Assembly (NCBI GenBank): GCA_025056455.1
Contig: JANWVY010000009.1
Coordinates: 1-64,000 of the forward strand
Direction: 5' to 3'
DNA from: Bryobacteraceae bacterium
GTDB lineage: Bacteria; Acidobacteriota; Terriglobia; Bryobacterales; Bryobacteraceae
DNA length: 64,000 bases
Below are positions 1 to 9,000 of this stretch, piece by piece. Under the pieces are notes generated by a model. That model was not told the DNA's origin. It did not search any database and saw only the letters and a list, made by a program, of their open reading frames with translations. The position numbers were made by a program, and so were the translations under genes. Within the stretch, counting starts at the first letter, position 1. Each line of letters begins with the position of its first letter.

Positions 1-76
1 AAAGAGCGACGGGACATTTGCAGGCTTTGTCGACAAGTTCTGGAGTCTCAAGAACAACCAAGGCAGCCCGGTCTAA
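1..76 (+). CDS. 3' end of an unidentified protein (partial)
   Basis: The second forward frame is open from the window edge to a TAA at 74-76 and reads about 24 residues ending in LKNNQGSPV. The composition (Gly, Phe, Asp, Lys, Trp) looks like real protein, but the piece is too short to assign a family. It lies on the opposite strand to, and converges with, the molybdopterin-domain gene. It could be chance. Confidence 0.35.
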   Translation, partial: KSDGTFAGFVDKFWSLKNNQGSPV

Positions 77-204
77 GTTGTCCTGTTTTGGGAGGCTCGC
101 CGGCAACCCGGGGCGATGCGGTGATGCGAAGGACTCGTGATGGCCTCAAGCCCCGGGGGAGAGGTCAGCGCGGCACGCTGGCTACAGAACACGTTGGCTA
201 CAAG

Positions 205-237
205 AAAAAAATGCCGGGCGCTGGTCGGGCGCCCGGC
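205..237 (-). terminator. Rho-independent terminator of the molybdopterin-domain gene
   Basis: On the minus strand a perfect 9-bp GC stem (GCCGGGCGC with its complement, 213-221 and 229-237, 7-base loop) is followed by A and then seven T residues (205-211). It lies about 60 bases past the stop of the minus-strand gene at 295. Stem plus U-tract is the classic intrinsic terminator. Confidence 0.85.
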
Positions 238-247
238 TGAGGAGCAC

Positions 248-278
248 CCACAAGCCGCTCGGAGGTAACGGCTTGTGG
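248..278. repeat. Perfect 10-bp stem-loop between stop codon and terminator
   Basis: CCACAAGCCG (248-257) and CGGCTTGTGG (269-278) are exact reverse complements around an 11-base loop that contains GGAGGT. There is no U-tract on either strand, so it is not a terminator by itself. In the 3' untranslated region of the minus-strand transcript it could protect the end or act as an auxiliary pause hairpin. Confidence 0.6.
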
Positions 279-294
279 TAGTGGAGGAGAACGA

Positions 295-1266
295 CTAGGC
301 CAACAAACCACCGTGACCGAGACAAGCCACTTCCCAGCCTGAAACTCGGTATCGAGCAAGAACCGGCGGTAGAACCATATCCACTACGTTCGGCTTGGCC
401 GAACGGAAGCACCCCGGAGCCGAGATCACCGGGATGTCCTCCTTATATCCTAGCAGAAAAAGGTTCCCCGGCTCTACTGGCGCGAGGAAGCGTTCCAAGT
501 GGCAACCGATTTTGGCCATGGCGCGTCCGATCGTATCCTCAGGCCCCGCCGGCGCCGTGGTGGACGCAATTAACACTCCGGTCGGCTTGGCGCGAAGCAG
601 GTGACCCAAGGCACGGGCCACCGAGGCCTCCTCCTCAACAACCGCTAGGGCAAAGCTCGGGTACACGCCGAATCGTTCCAACCGCTGCCGCATCACGTTC
701 TCGAAAAGCTGTCTGGCCCGGTCGGCATGGTGTAAATCCGAATACAAAACGGCAATCGAAGGGTTTCGGATAGGACGCGCTTGAAGAATTGGGCCCCGCT
801 CGCGCAAAATCGAGACAACCGCTTCCAGCTGCGCCCGCGGAACGGCGAAAGGGGCGCTTTTGACGGTGGAAATCCGCTGCCCGGCCTTGGCGTAGCTAAA
901 GTTCAGCATGGTGCTGATCACGATACTGGAGGTGCAGTTGATCTGTTTTAGCAATTCGTCATCCACCAACACGCAGCAGTCTTCAGTAGCTACGAGGTTG
1001 GCTCGTCCGCCTGCTGCTAAGCGAATTTCCAGACATCCGCAGGCCATTTCTCGGGCGACTTCCATTACTGCCTCTTCCTCGCCTATCTCCCCATCTTCCA
1101 ATTCTGTCACCCATACCTGATCCATCCCTTCACTCTGCAGCAATTTCACATCTTCTTCGCTAAGGACATGACCTTTGGCTAGCAGCTTCTTGCCGCCCGG
1201 ACGGAAAATGGTGCAGCAGAGAACCCGCCCCATGGATTCTCTGACATCAACGGTCTGCGCTTTCAT
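295..1266 (-). CDS. Molybdopterin-binding-domain protein (MoeA/MoaB-like fold)
   Basis: About 323 residues. The N-terminal part (VRESMGRVLCCTI, then a GHVLSEEDVKLL stretch) resembles the opening segment of proteins with a MoeA-like molybdopterin-binding domain. The C-terminal half has the MoCF-type pattern: a nucleotide-fold start, a TTAPAGPEDTI segment where these proteins carry the GGTS/GPDD-like loop, and VEPGN near the end, like the VxPG of MoeA. The start is ATG at 1266, because GAGGAG lies 6 bases upstream; an open frame runs 8 codons further up. It is a single gene with a strong terminator downstream and a nested palindrome upstream. No other molybdenum-cofactor gene is nearby, so a biosynthetic role is not shown; it may be a regulator or orphan domain protein. 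Confidence 0.7.
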   Translation of the reverse strand: MKAQTVDVRESMGRVLCCTIFRPGGKKLLAKGHVLSEEDVKLLQSEGMDQVWVTELEDGEIGEEEAVMEVAREMACGCLEIRLAAGGRANLVATEDCCVLVDDELLKQINCTSSIVISTMLNFSYAKAGQRISTVKSAPFAVPRAQLEAVVSILRERGPILQARPIRNPSIAVLYSDLHHADRARQLFENVMRQRLERFGVYPSFALAVVEEEASVARALGHLLRAKPTGVLIASTTAPAGPEDTIGRAMAKIGCHLERFLAPVEPGNLFLLGYKEDIPVISAPGCFRSAKPNVVDMVLPPVLARYRVSGWEVACLGHGGLLA

Positions 1267-1299
1267 CCATCGCTCCTCATTTGGCCGCACTACGACGGC

Positions 1300-1337
1300 C
1301 GCCTAAATAATACACTAAATATAGTGAAATTTAGGCG
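1300..1337. promoter_or_regulatory. Nested inverted repeat upstream of the molybdopterin-domain gene
   Basis: The outer arms CGCCTAAAT (1300-1308) and ATTTAGGCG (1329-1337) are exact complements. They enclose a second perfect repeat, CACTA (1313-1317) and TAGTG (1322-1326), separated by AATA. The element is 34 bases upstream of the ATG at 1266 and carries AT-rich hexamers (TATATT, TATTAT on the minus strand) usable as a -10 box. On the plus strand it is followed by ATTTTTT, so it could also stop plus-strand transcription. An operator for the gene is the simplest reading. Confidence 0.5.
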
Positions 1338-1425
1338 ATTTTTTCTCACCATGAGCAGATGAAATTGACCTTAAAAGATTTCGTAAAGGCTGTCGGAGGG
1401 GTTAGAAGCGAGAAACACACTAGTA

Positions 1426-2016
1426 TTAACGCAAAATTGGTAACAGTGGAACGGGATTTGTTTGTTGTGTTGATCCGGCCGGACGCTCCGTTCCCCGCGT
1501 CAGACGCGCGGTTTCCCCCGCTTGCTGGCCTAGCGTTTTCCACATCGCGATTTCATCGCAGGCCTGAAACTTCGGGCAACGGAGACAGTCCTTCCACGCT
1601 TTGAGCGGCAGCTCGCCCCGGTCCACTTCGTGATAGCCAAGCTTGCGAAAAAAATCGGGCACGTAAGTAAATGCAAACAGCCCAGCGAGACCGTAGCTTT
1701 CGGCCTCCTGTTCCAAGGCCTGGACCAGCCGGCGGCCAAGGCCATGCTTCTGGAATCTCGAATCAACCGCTAAGGAACGGATTTCTGCAGCTTGAGCCGT
1801 ATAGAAATGCAGCGCACCGCAAGCCACCAAGCCGCTGCGTGAAACAATAACCATGAAATCCCGAATATTTTCTGCTAACTCGAATTCCGTTCTCGGAAGC
1901 ATGATGCCTCGTGCGGCAAAACGGTTGATTAACGCGAGTAATTCGGCAATGTCCGTTAAACGCGCCTTCCGGCAAACCAGTTCGGTTTCTCTTTCTGATG
2001 CCGTCTCTTCAACCAT
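1426..2016 (-). CDS. GNAT N-acetyltransferase, probable short N-acetylglutamate synthase
   Basis: About 196 residues. The GNAT core is clear: a beta4 strand EIRSLAVD and the acetyl-CoA loop FQKHGLGRRLV (Q-x-x-G-x-G/R type), followed by FAFTYVPDFFRKLGYHEV. The ATG at 2016 overlaps the 3' end of argB by 8 bases and has GGGAG about 10 bases upstream inside argB; an ATG at 2025 is the alternative. The motif order and YxPxFFxKLGF-like segment are those of the short, stand-alone N-acetylglutamate synthases. Being third in an argC-argB operon supports supply of N-acetylglutamate for arginine synthesis. The last ~35 residues, rich in Thr and Pro, lie beyond the fold. A general acetyltransferase remains possible. 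Confidence 0.75.
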   Translation of the reverse strand: MVEETASERETELVCRKARLTDIAELLALINRFAARGIMLPRTEFELAENIRDFMVIVSRSGLVACGALHFYTAQAAEIRSLAVDSRFQKHGLGRRLVQALEQEAESYGLAGLFAFTYVPDFFRKLGYHEVDRGELPLKAWKDCLRCPKFQACDEIAMWKTLGQQAGETARLTRGTERPAGSTQQTNPVPLLPILR

Positions 2017-2791
2017 GAATCGCATTCTCCCGGACCAGGCGCGTGCCGGTCTGCTCGCCCCGTAGGATGCTGCTGACGACACCCGGCCGTGCCCCTGGAA
2101 CAATGATCACCTGGCCAATGCCCCAGGCCAATCCATCGCACGCCGCGTTCAGTTTGGCTTGCATCCCTCCTGTGGCGACGCCGGCTTGAATGAGATGTTG
2201 ACAGGCAGCCGGCGTGAGCTCGCTGATCACACCCTCGGGTCCTCTCACCCCCTCCACATCGGTGAGAAAAACGAGGAGATCCGCCCGGAAGCCTGCAGCG
2301 CACGCAACTGCCATCTGATCAGCGTTAACATTGAAAATCTTGCCCTCCCGGTTTCCAGCAACACAGGCGACCACAGGTAGATAATCGTGCGAACACAACA
2401 GTGTGAGCAGCTCGGCGTTGGTGCGAACAATCTTGCCGACGGCGCCGAGATCCTGGCGCAGACACTCCGCTTCAGCCAGTGCGGCGTCAATCCCGCTTAG
2501 CCCGACAGCCTTCGCTCCGGCTGCCACGAACGAGGCCACTAGCTCATGATTGACCGTCCCTGCAAACACCTTGAGCACAGCATCGACAACTTCCGGGGAG
2601 GTGACACGGAGACCGTCAACAAACCGGCTCTCAATGCCGCGTTCAGCAAGAAACTGGCTCATTTGCTTGCCGCCTCCGTGCACAATCACCATCTGGTGAT
2701 GGCGCGCGATGGCGGCCAGTTCTTCCGCCAGCCGCGCTCGCTCAGCGGGGCATTCCAGCAGGCTTCCCCCTAACTTCACCACTAGCTTCAT
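2009..2791 (-). CDS. argB: Acetylglutamate kinase
   Basis: 260 residues, the usual length. It phosphorylates N-acetyl-L-glutamate in the second step of arginine synthesis. The amino-acid-kinase fold shows in order: VKLGGSLLE at the start, the glycine loop VHGGGKQ near residue 37, NVNADQMA near 175, LTDVEGV near 192 and the ATVATGGMQAKL-like segment (GVATGGMQAKL) near 225. The ATG at 2791 overlaps the argC stop as ATGA, so translation is coupled; its own 3' end overlaps the acetyltransferase gene. Confidence 0.95.
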   Translation of the reverse strand: MKLVVKLGGSLLECPAERARLAEELAAIARHHQMVIVHGGGKQMSQFLAERGIESRFVDGLRVTSPEVVDAVLKVFAGTVNHELVASFVAAGAKAVGLSGIDAALAEAECLRQDLGAVGKIVRTNAELLTLLCSHDYLPVVACVAGNREGKIFNVNADQMAVACAAGFRADLLVFLTDVEGVRGPEGVISELTPAACQHLIQAGVATGGMQAKLNAACDGLAWGIGQVIIVPGARPGVVSSILRGEQTGTRLVRENAIHG

Positions 2792-3810
2792 CCCCGAATC
2801 CCCTCCAGCAAAGCTTCCTCTTCAGCAAGTCCCAGCAAGATATTCATGTTCTGCACGGCTTGCCCCGCAGCTCCCTTAACGAGGTTGTCGATGACCACAA
2901 CGACGACTCCTCGAGCGCCATTCGGATCCCATTTCAAGCCGAGATCACAGAAATTCGTACGCTGTACGGCGCGTAGGTCTGGTGTGTGGGGTGGCTCATA
3001 CAGGCGAATAAACGGCTCCGTGGCGTAAGCAGCTTCATAAATGCTGAGAATCTCTTCCACCCTGCTCGTCCCCTGCGTGCGGAAATAAATCGTTTCCAGA
3101 ATGCCCCGGTCAGCGGGCAGCAAATGCGCCGTAAAGCTAAACTCTGACTCTTCGAGGCCCGCGTTTTGAACCACTTCTGCAACGTGCCGGTGATCCAGAA
3201 GGGAATACGCCGAGAAGTTCTCCGTCACTTCACAAAAACTAGTTTTTAAGCTTGGCTTCCGGCCTGCGCCACTCACGCCAGATTTCGCGTCACAAACCAC
3301 GCCCGCCCTCCGATCCACCAGACCGGCTTGAATCAGCGGGCGCAGCGCGAGGTTGGCCGCCGTCGGATAACAGCCAGGATTGGCCACAAGACGTGCGCCC
3401 CGGATCTTTTCACGATAGAACTCCGGCAGGCCGTAGACGGCTTCCGCTAGCAAGGCCGGCTGAGTATGCTCTTCGTGGTACCACCGGCGATAATTTTCCG
3501 CCGTGCCCAAGCGGAAAGCCCCGCTAAGGTCGATGACCTTTGCGCCGCAATCTAAAATCCAGGGCGCCAGATCCATGGAAACCTCCGGCGGCGTGGCTAA
3601 GAACACAACCTCCAGCTGCGCTTGCTTCACCGTTTCTGGCGTGCATGGGGCACGATCCGGTCCGCGATCGCCGCGCGGGCGAACTCGATCCTGGGAATCC
3701 GCTCGATGCTCCAGCAGCAACAGGCGAACCTGGCGGTGCCGGGCGAGAATCCGCACGAGTTCTGCTCCACTGTAACCACGAAAACCGACAATTCCGACGC
3801 GATGGGCCAT
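2788..3810 (-). CDS. argC: N-acetyl-gamma-glutamyl-phosphate reductase
   Basis: 340 residues. It reduces N-acetylglutamyl phosphate to the semialdehyde with NADPH, the third step of arginine synthesis. The Rossmann start VGIVGFRGYSGAELVR is at residues 5-20, FLATPPEVS near 70 in the nucleotide-binding half, and the catalytic cysteine is Cys147 in NPGCYPT. The segment at residues 38-62 (Arg- and Asp-rich) is unlike most homologues. First gene of the argC-argB-acetyltransferase operon. No Shine-Dalgarno sequence is visible; the promoter and a palindrome lie within 35 bases of the ATG. Confidence 0.95.
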   Translation of the reverse strand: MAHRVGIVGFRGYSGAELVRILARHRQVRLLLLEHRADSQDRVRPRGDRGPDRAPCTPETVKQAQLEVVFLATPPEVSMDLAPWILDCGAKVIDLSGAFRLGTAENYRRWYHEEHTQPALLAEAVYGLPEFYREKIRGARLVANPGCYPTAANLALRPLIQAGLVDRRAGVVCDAKSGVSGAGRKPSLKTSFCEVTENFSAYSLLDHRHVAEVVQNAGLEESEFSFTAHLLPADRGILETIYFRTQGTSRVEEILSIYEAAYATEPFIRLYEPPHTPDLRAVQRTNFCDLGLKWDPNGARGVVVVVIDNLVKGAAGQAVQNMNILLGLAEEEALLEGIRG

Positions 3811-3816
3811 TTGATT

Positions 3817-3843
3817 AAATATTCACTTGTATGAATAATTATA
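3817..3843 (-). promoter_or_regulatory. argC promoter -10 box overlapped by a palindromic operator
   Basis: AAATATTCA (3817-3825) and TGAATAATT (3832-3840) form a 9-bp inverted repeat with one mismatch around CTTGTA. The minus-strand TATAAT (3843-3838) overlaps its outer edge, which puts the likely transcription start inside the palindrome and about 20 bases before the argC ATG. The ATTCA/TGAAT half-sites are the words found in ArgR boxes, although here in the opposite relative order. This position suits arginine repression. No -35 box is convincing. Confidence 0.55.
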
Positions 3844-3875
3844 CTTCTGGACGGCGTCTTCCGTCCATCTTCCGT

Positions 3876-4391
3876 TCACTGTTGTTCCGCCACCGACTTT
3901 TCTGCTAGGTCTCCGACCAGAGGCAACTTGTAAGATTCGTTCTGGCTAACCTTCACCAGCATGAAAACCCAGGCGCCAACGAGGGCCATCTTCAAAAGGG
4001 AAGAAACTCGGACCAAGCCAAAGGGGAGATCCAGGCGCTCGAAGACCGGCTTGGCTACCCAATCCACCAGCAGCCAGGCCACAGACAAATACAGGCCCTG
4101 AAAAGCGTGGAAGCGGGCTTGCCGGTTGTGGCGGAAGCGGTCGGAAGCCAGAACGACGATGGAAGGGATCCAGCCAAGCACAGGCACGTAACACAGCATG
4201 AGCATCGTGCGATCGGACGGGACCGGTTGTGAGTTTACTCCGGGCGCGCCTGCCGTGGACCCAGAAGAGGAGGATATCTGGCTGGCTGCACTCGGGCCAG
4301 CCGTCCCAGGAGGAGCCTGGCGGGCACCGCAAAAGGCGCAGAAGGCATCCTGCTCGCCCACGCGGTTCCCACAAGCAGTGCAATAAGGCAT
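3876..4391 (-). CDS. Zinc-ribbon membrane protein (DUF4870-like)
   Basis: 171 residues. The N terminus is a double CxxC zinc ribbon (CTACG at residues 4-8 and CAFCG near 18-22). A Ser/Gly/Pro-rich linker of about 40 residues follows, then hydrophobic segments of which LCYVPVLGWIPSIVVLAS and the HAFQGLYLSVAWLLVDW region are clear, and a third near the C terminus. RHNRQARFHAFQGL resembles the conserved R-FHA-Q motif of small TM proteins in the DUF4870/Tic20 group. Membrane location is expected; function is unknown. It stands alone upstream of the arginine promoter. Confidence 0.7.
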   Translation of the reverse strand: MPYCTACGNRVGEQDAFCAFCGARQAPPGTAGPSAASQISSSSGSTAGAPGVNSQPVPSDRTMLMLCYVPVLGWIPSIVVLASDRFRHNRQARFHAFQGLYLSVAWLLVDWVAKPVFERLDLPFGLVRVSSLLKMALVGAWVFMLVKVSQNESYKLPLVGDLAEKSVAEQQ

Positions 4392-4519
4392 GAGGGTCTG
4401 TTTCTTTAAACTTTATACGGTACAAGATCCTTTCATGTTCCGCCAGCTCCCTTTAAGGCGAAAAGGCCTGCTCGTTTTCTCACCGCCTTCGCCTAGCCAT
4501 GCGGTAGAATCAAGCGGCA

Positions 4520-6061
4520 ATGACCTCAGTGGAACATGCCGTTGCGTGGCTCCAAGCGCAGGGCGTCGATTGGATGGCAACTTTGTGCGGCCATGGGCTT
4601 GATCCGTTATTCCGGGTGGCGCGAGAGCGTGGCATTCGGCTCATTGACACGCGCAATGAACAAACGGCCTCCTACATCGCGGAATGCTACGGCAGGCTGA
4701 CGCGTCGCGCCGGCGTTTGTGCGGTCTCGAGCGGTGTGGCTCATGTGAACGCGCTTTGTGGCGTCGCCAACGCCTGGTTTGACGGCGCCCCCATGCTGCT
4801 GATTTCTGGCGCAGCCGCCCATCGAACCATGGGGCTTGGCCACTTCCAAGACCTGAATCAGGTCGCTCTGGCGGCTCCGATCACGCGCTATGCGCGGGTA
4901 GTCGATCACCCCGACCGGACGCTTCAAATTTTCGAGGAGGCTTGGTCGGCAGCCCGGAACGGTCCCGCCCACATCACCTATCCCATGGATGTGCAGCTGG
5001 CTGAAGTCCGGCAGCTCGTTCCAAGTATCCCGCTTGCCGAGCCGAGACCATATTTCGAGCCGGAGCCCTTGGTTGAGGCGCTCGGCTCGGCACAACGGCC
5101 TGTCGTGGTGGCGGGTAGCAAAGCCTGGTACCACCACGAAGAAGAACTCATCTTGGCTTTCTGTGAGGCTCTGGCCATCCCGCTCGTAACGCCGGTTTGG
5201 GACCGGGGAGTTGTAGGCCGGCCTTCCTCAGTGTTTGCGGGGGTGGTGGGGGCCTTGACGGGCGGCCCGAGGATTTTACAAGACGCCGATCTTCTTGTGA
5301 TGGCCGGGGCGCGGGCGGACTACCGTTTGGGCTTTTTGAATCCCGAATGGTTTGCCTCGCCCTGCCGTGTCATTCCCGCAGCAGGCGCCTGGCGCCAGGC
5401 CCTCGAGCTCGCGACCTCTGTGAGCCCGTTTCGTGGCTGGCTTGAGGAAGTGCAGGCGCGACGCCAGATCCACCACGAGCGCTTACTCGCTGTCGCGGAG
5501 AGCCAGCGCCTTGCCGACCGCCTTCATGCCGTCGACATCCTCGAGGTTTTAAGGCCGGTGGTAGCCGCTGGCGCGAGCTTGATTATTGACGGCGGCAGCA
5601 TCGGGCAGTGGGCCCATCATCTGCTCACCGAACATCATTACCCGAGCCACTGGTTGAGTTGTGGTCCCAGCGGGGTGGTCGGCTACGGCCTGGGAGGCGC
5701 GATGGCTGCCCGGCTCGCAAACCCGCAGCGCCCCGTGGTGCTGCTTTCCGGAGACGGTGCCTTCACCTTCAACGTTGCCGACCTCGAATGTGCTGTCCGC
5801 CAAAAACTTCCCTTGGTCGCGATCGTGGCTGACGACCAAGGTTGGGGTATCACGCGGCTCGGGCATATCCGGCAATTCGGCGAACCGATCGCGAGCAGCT
5901 TAGGTCCCGTTGCCTTCGCCCAGCTAGCCGCCTCGCTGGGTGCGCAAGGCTGCTTGGTCACAACGCGGGAGCAACTCAGTTCCGCGCTCACGAAAGCTCT
6001 CGAAACCGACGCTGTTACAGTGATCCATGTGCCCGTTGCTGGTGGCAACCCTTCGCTCTAA
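4520..6061 (+). CDS. Thiamine-diphosphate-dependent enzyme (acetolactate synthase-like superfamily)
   Basis: 513 residues with the three-domain plan of the pyruvate oxidase/acetolactate synthase superfamily. The N-terminal pyrimidine-binding domain includes the ThDP-activating Glu region (RNEQTASYIAE, near residue 50). A central domain covers about 180-320. The C-terminal pyrophosphate-binding domain has GDGAFTFN near 415 followed by the metal-binding segment ending DDQGWG. The protein is shorter than IlvB and has no ilvN or other pathway gene beside it, so the substrate (2-oxo acid or 2-hydroxyacyl-CoA type) cannot be named. It converges with pyruvate carboxylase 36 bases downstream. Confidence 0.8.
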   Translation: MTSVEHAVAWLQAQGVDWMATLCGHGLDPLFRVARERGIRLIDTRNEQTASYIAECYGRLTRRAGVCAVSSGVAHVNALCGVANAWFDGAPMLLISGAAAHRTMGLGHFQDLNQVALAAPITRYARVVDHPDRTLQIFEEAWSAARNGPAHITYPMDVQLAEVRQLVPSIPLAEPRPYFEPEPLVEALGSAQRPVVVAGSKAWYHHEEELILAFCEALAIPLVTPVWDRGVVGRPSSVFAGVVGALTGGPRILQDADLLVMAGARADYRLGFLNPEWFASPCRVIPAAGAWRQALELATSVSPFRGWLEEVQARRQIHHERLLAVAESQRLADRLHAVDILEVLRPVVAAGASLIIDGGSIGQWAHHLLTEHHYPSHWLSCGPSGVVGYGLGGAMAARLANPQRPVVLLSGDGAFTFNVADLECAVRQKLPLVAIVADDQGWGITRLGHIRQFGEPIASSLGPVAFAQLAASLGAQGCLVTTREQLSSALTKALETDAVTVIHVPVAGGNPSL

Positions 6062-6097
6062 TCCCGTGTGCGGCAGGAATGAGCAAACTTCCCTGAT

Positions 6098-9000
6098 TTA
6101 CTCGATGAGGACTAGCAGGTCCTTTGGCTCTACGCTTTGACCGACCTGGACAAATAATTTCTTTACCACGCCCGTCACGGGTGCATAAACCGTCGTTTGC
6201 ATCTTCATTGCGTCCATCACTAGCAAGCGGTCCCCTTTGGCCACAGGCTGTTGAGGCTCGACTGCGATACTCGAAATCACACCTGGGATGGGCGCCCCGA
6301 CCTGGCCCGGTTTGCTGGGATCGGCCTTCTCGCGAGCAGCTGTCTTCACTTGCAGCGACTGGTCGCGAATGTTGACCTCTCGCGGTTGGCCGTTGAGTTC
6401 GAAAAAGACCGTCCGGTGGCCTTCTGGATGCGGGTCGCTAACGGCGAGGAATTTGATGATCAGCGTTTTGCCAGGTTCAATGTCTACGGTGATCTCAGAG
6501 CCCTTCTCCATGCCATAGAAAAACTGCGGCGTGGGTAAAATGTCCAGGTCTCCCCAGGCCTGACGGTTTTTGGCGAACTTGACGAAGACGTCCGGATACA
6601 TGAGATAGCTCATCAAGTCCGTGGAGGATGGCTCGTGGCCGATTTTTTTCTCCAGTTGCAGGGCGGCTTCTTTCAAGTCCACCGGCTTGAGATGAGCTCC
6701 CGGCCGGCCCTGGCGCGGCTTGCCGCCTTTGAGCACAACTTCGACGACTTTTTCCGGCCACCCGCCTTCGGGTTCGCCCAGATCTCCAGAGATCATTTCT
6801 ACGACCGAGTTGGGTAGCGTCAAGCTGTGGTTAGGGCCCAGATTCAAAAACTGCTGGATGCTCATCCCGTGGCTGACCAAAAACAGGGCCAAGTCGCCCA
6901 CCACTTTACTCGACGGCGTCACCTTTACGATATCGCCGAAGGCCATGTTCACGTCGGCATACATGCGGGCAATCTGCGGCCACTTGTCGGCCAGCCCCAT
7001 GGAAGCAGCCTGTTCTTTCAAATTCGTGTACTGCCCGCCTGGCATCTCGTGTAAGTAGACTTCGGCAGTGCCAGATTTTGGAGCACTATCAAAGGGAAGG
7101 TAGTAGGTGCGTACTGTCTCCCAGTAATCTGAGCACACGTTCAGCGCCTCGACATTCACACCCGTGTCCCGCTCGGTGTGAGCGAGCGCCGCTACCAGGC
7201 TATTGAGATTCGGCTGGCTGGTGGTGCCACTCATCGAGGCTACAGCGCCATCAGCAACATCTACGCCTGCGTCGGCCGCTTTCAAAATCGACGAAGCGTT
7301 AATGCCGCTGGTGTCGTGCGTGTGGAAATGAACGGGAAGAGAAATTTCTTCCCGGAGCGCTCTCACAAGCTTTTCGGCGGCATATGGTTTGCAAAGACCG
7401 GCCATGTCCTTGATGGCTAGGATATGAGCGCCCATTTTCTCGAGCTCCTTGGCCATCTTGACGTAATAAGTCAGCGGGTACTTATCCCGCTTGGGATCCA
7501 GGATGTCTCCGGTGTAACAGATCGCCGCCTCGCAAATGCTCTTGGTTTGCCGGACGGTCTCCATCGGCACTTTCATGTTCGGCAGCCAGTTGAGAGAGTC
7601 GAAAATGCGGAAAATATCGATGCCTTGTTTGGCTGCCTCGAGGATGAACTCTCGCACCACGTTGTCGGCATAAGCGGTGTAGCCAACCGCGTTCGAGGCT
7701 CGCAGCAACATCTGAAAGCAGATGTTCGGAATCGCCTGTCGCAGTTTCGCCAGACGCATCCAGGGATCTTCGTGAAGAAAGCGCAGAGCGACATCAAAAG
7801 TCGCGCCGCCCCACATTTCCAAGCTGTAAAGATTATGTAGATTGTGAGCTACATAATTGGCAATACGCAGCATGTCGTAGGTTCGCACGCGGGTCGCCAT
7901 TAGGGACTGATGCGCATCGCGGAACGTGGTGTCGGTCAGCAGCAGCTTCTTTTGCTGTCGCGTCCACTTGGCGAATTCTTCGGGGCCCAGTTTTTCTAAC
8001 AGCTGCTTGGTACCCGGTTGCGGGGCGCCAGACTGATGGGGAGGAACTGGTGCTTCCCGCAGGTTTGCCGGGCGCGGCTTCTTGGCCACTTCTGGGTTGC
8101 CGTTCACAATGACTTCGCCCAGATAGGTGAGCAAACGGGTGGCGCGGTCGCGGCGGGGTTGGAATCGAAATAGCTCCTTGTGATCCTCCAGGAAGCTGGT
8201 GGTGACCTCTCCCCTCTGAAATTTCGGATGATTCACCACGTTTTCGAGGAAAGGAATATTGGTTTTTACGCCCCGGATGCGAAATTCTCGCAAGGCGCGA
8301 TCCATGCGTTGACAGGCATCAGTAAACCGCCTTCCCCAGGCTGAGATTTTTACAAGCAGCGAGTCGTAATAGGGAGTAATCACAGCCCCGCCGTATGCGG
8401 AGGCGCCGTCCAGCCGGATGCCAAAACCGGCAGGCGAGCGATAGGTATGGATGCGCCCATAATCGGGGATGAAGTTATTTGACGGGTCTTCCGTCGTGAC
8501 ACGGCATTGCAACGCGTAGCCGTGGAGGGGAACCTCGGACTGTTTCGGTAAGCCCATTTCCGGGCCAAAGAGTGGCAAACCCTGGGCAACCTGAATTTGC
8601 GCTCGCACGATGTCGATGCCTGTCACAAGCTCGGTGACCGTGTGTTCGACCTGAACCCGCGGATTCACCTCAATGAAGAACCACTCATTGGTGTCGACAT
8701 CCACGAGAAACTCGACCGTGCCGGCATTATAGTAATTCGCCGCCCGCGCGAGTTGAACGGCGGCTTCGGCAAGCGCGTGGCGAACGGAATCCTTCAGATG
8801 AACCGCCGGCGCCACTTCCACCACCTTTTGATGGCGTCGCTGAACCGAGCAGTCTCGCTCATAAAGGTGCAGAATATTGCCGTGGCGGTCACCGAGAATC
8901 TGCACTTCGATGTGCCGGGCGCGCCGGATGTACCGTTCGAGAAACACGGCGTCGTTGCCAAAAGCGTTGCCAGCTTCGAGGCGAGCTTCCTCAAACTTGG

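Noticed and set aside
1359-1604. 81-residue open frame on the plus strand beside the acetyltransferase gene
   Set aside because: Its second half is antisense to the acetyltransferase gene, the ribosome-binding site is poor, and the composition becomes Arg/Ser/Pro-rich.
3849-3866. GGACGG-CGTCTT-CCGTCC hairpin between the zinc-ribbon and argC genes
   Set aside because: A perfect but short stem without a U-tract; it may be a weak terminator for the zinc-ribbon gene, but nothing else supports it.
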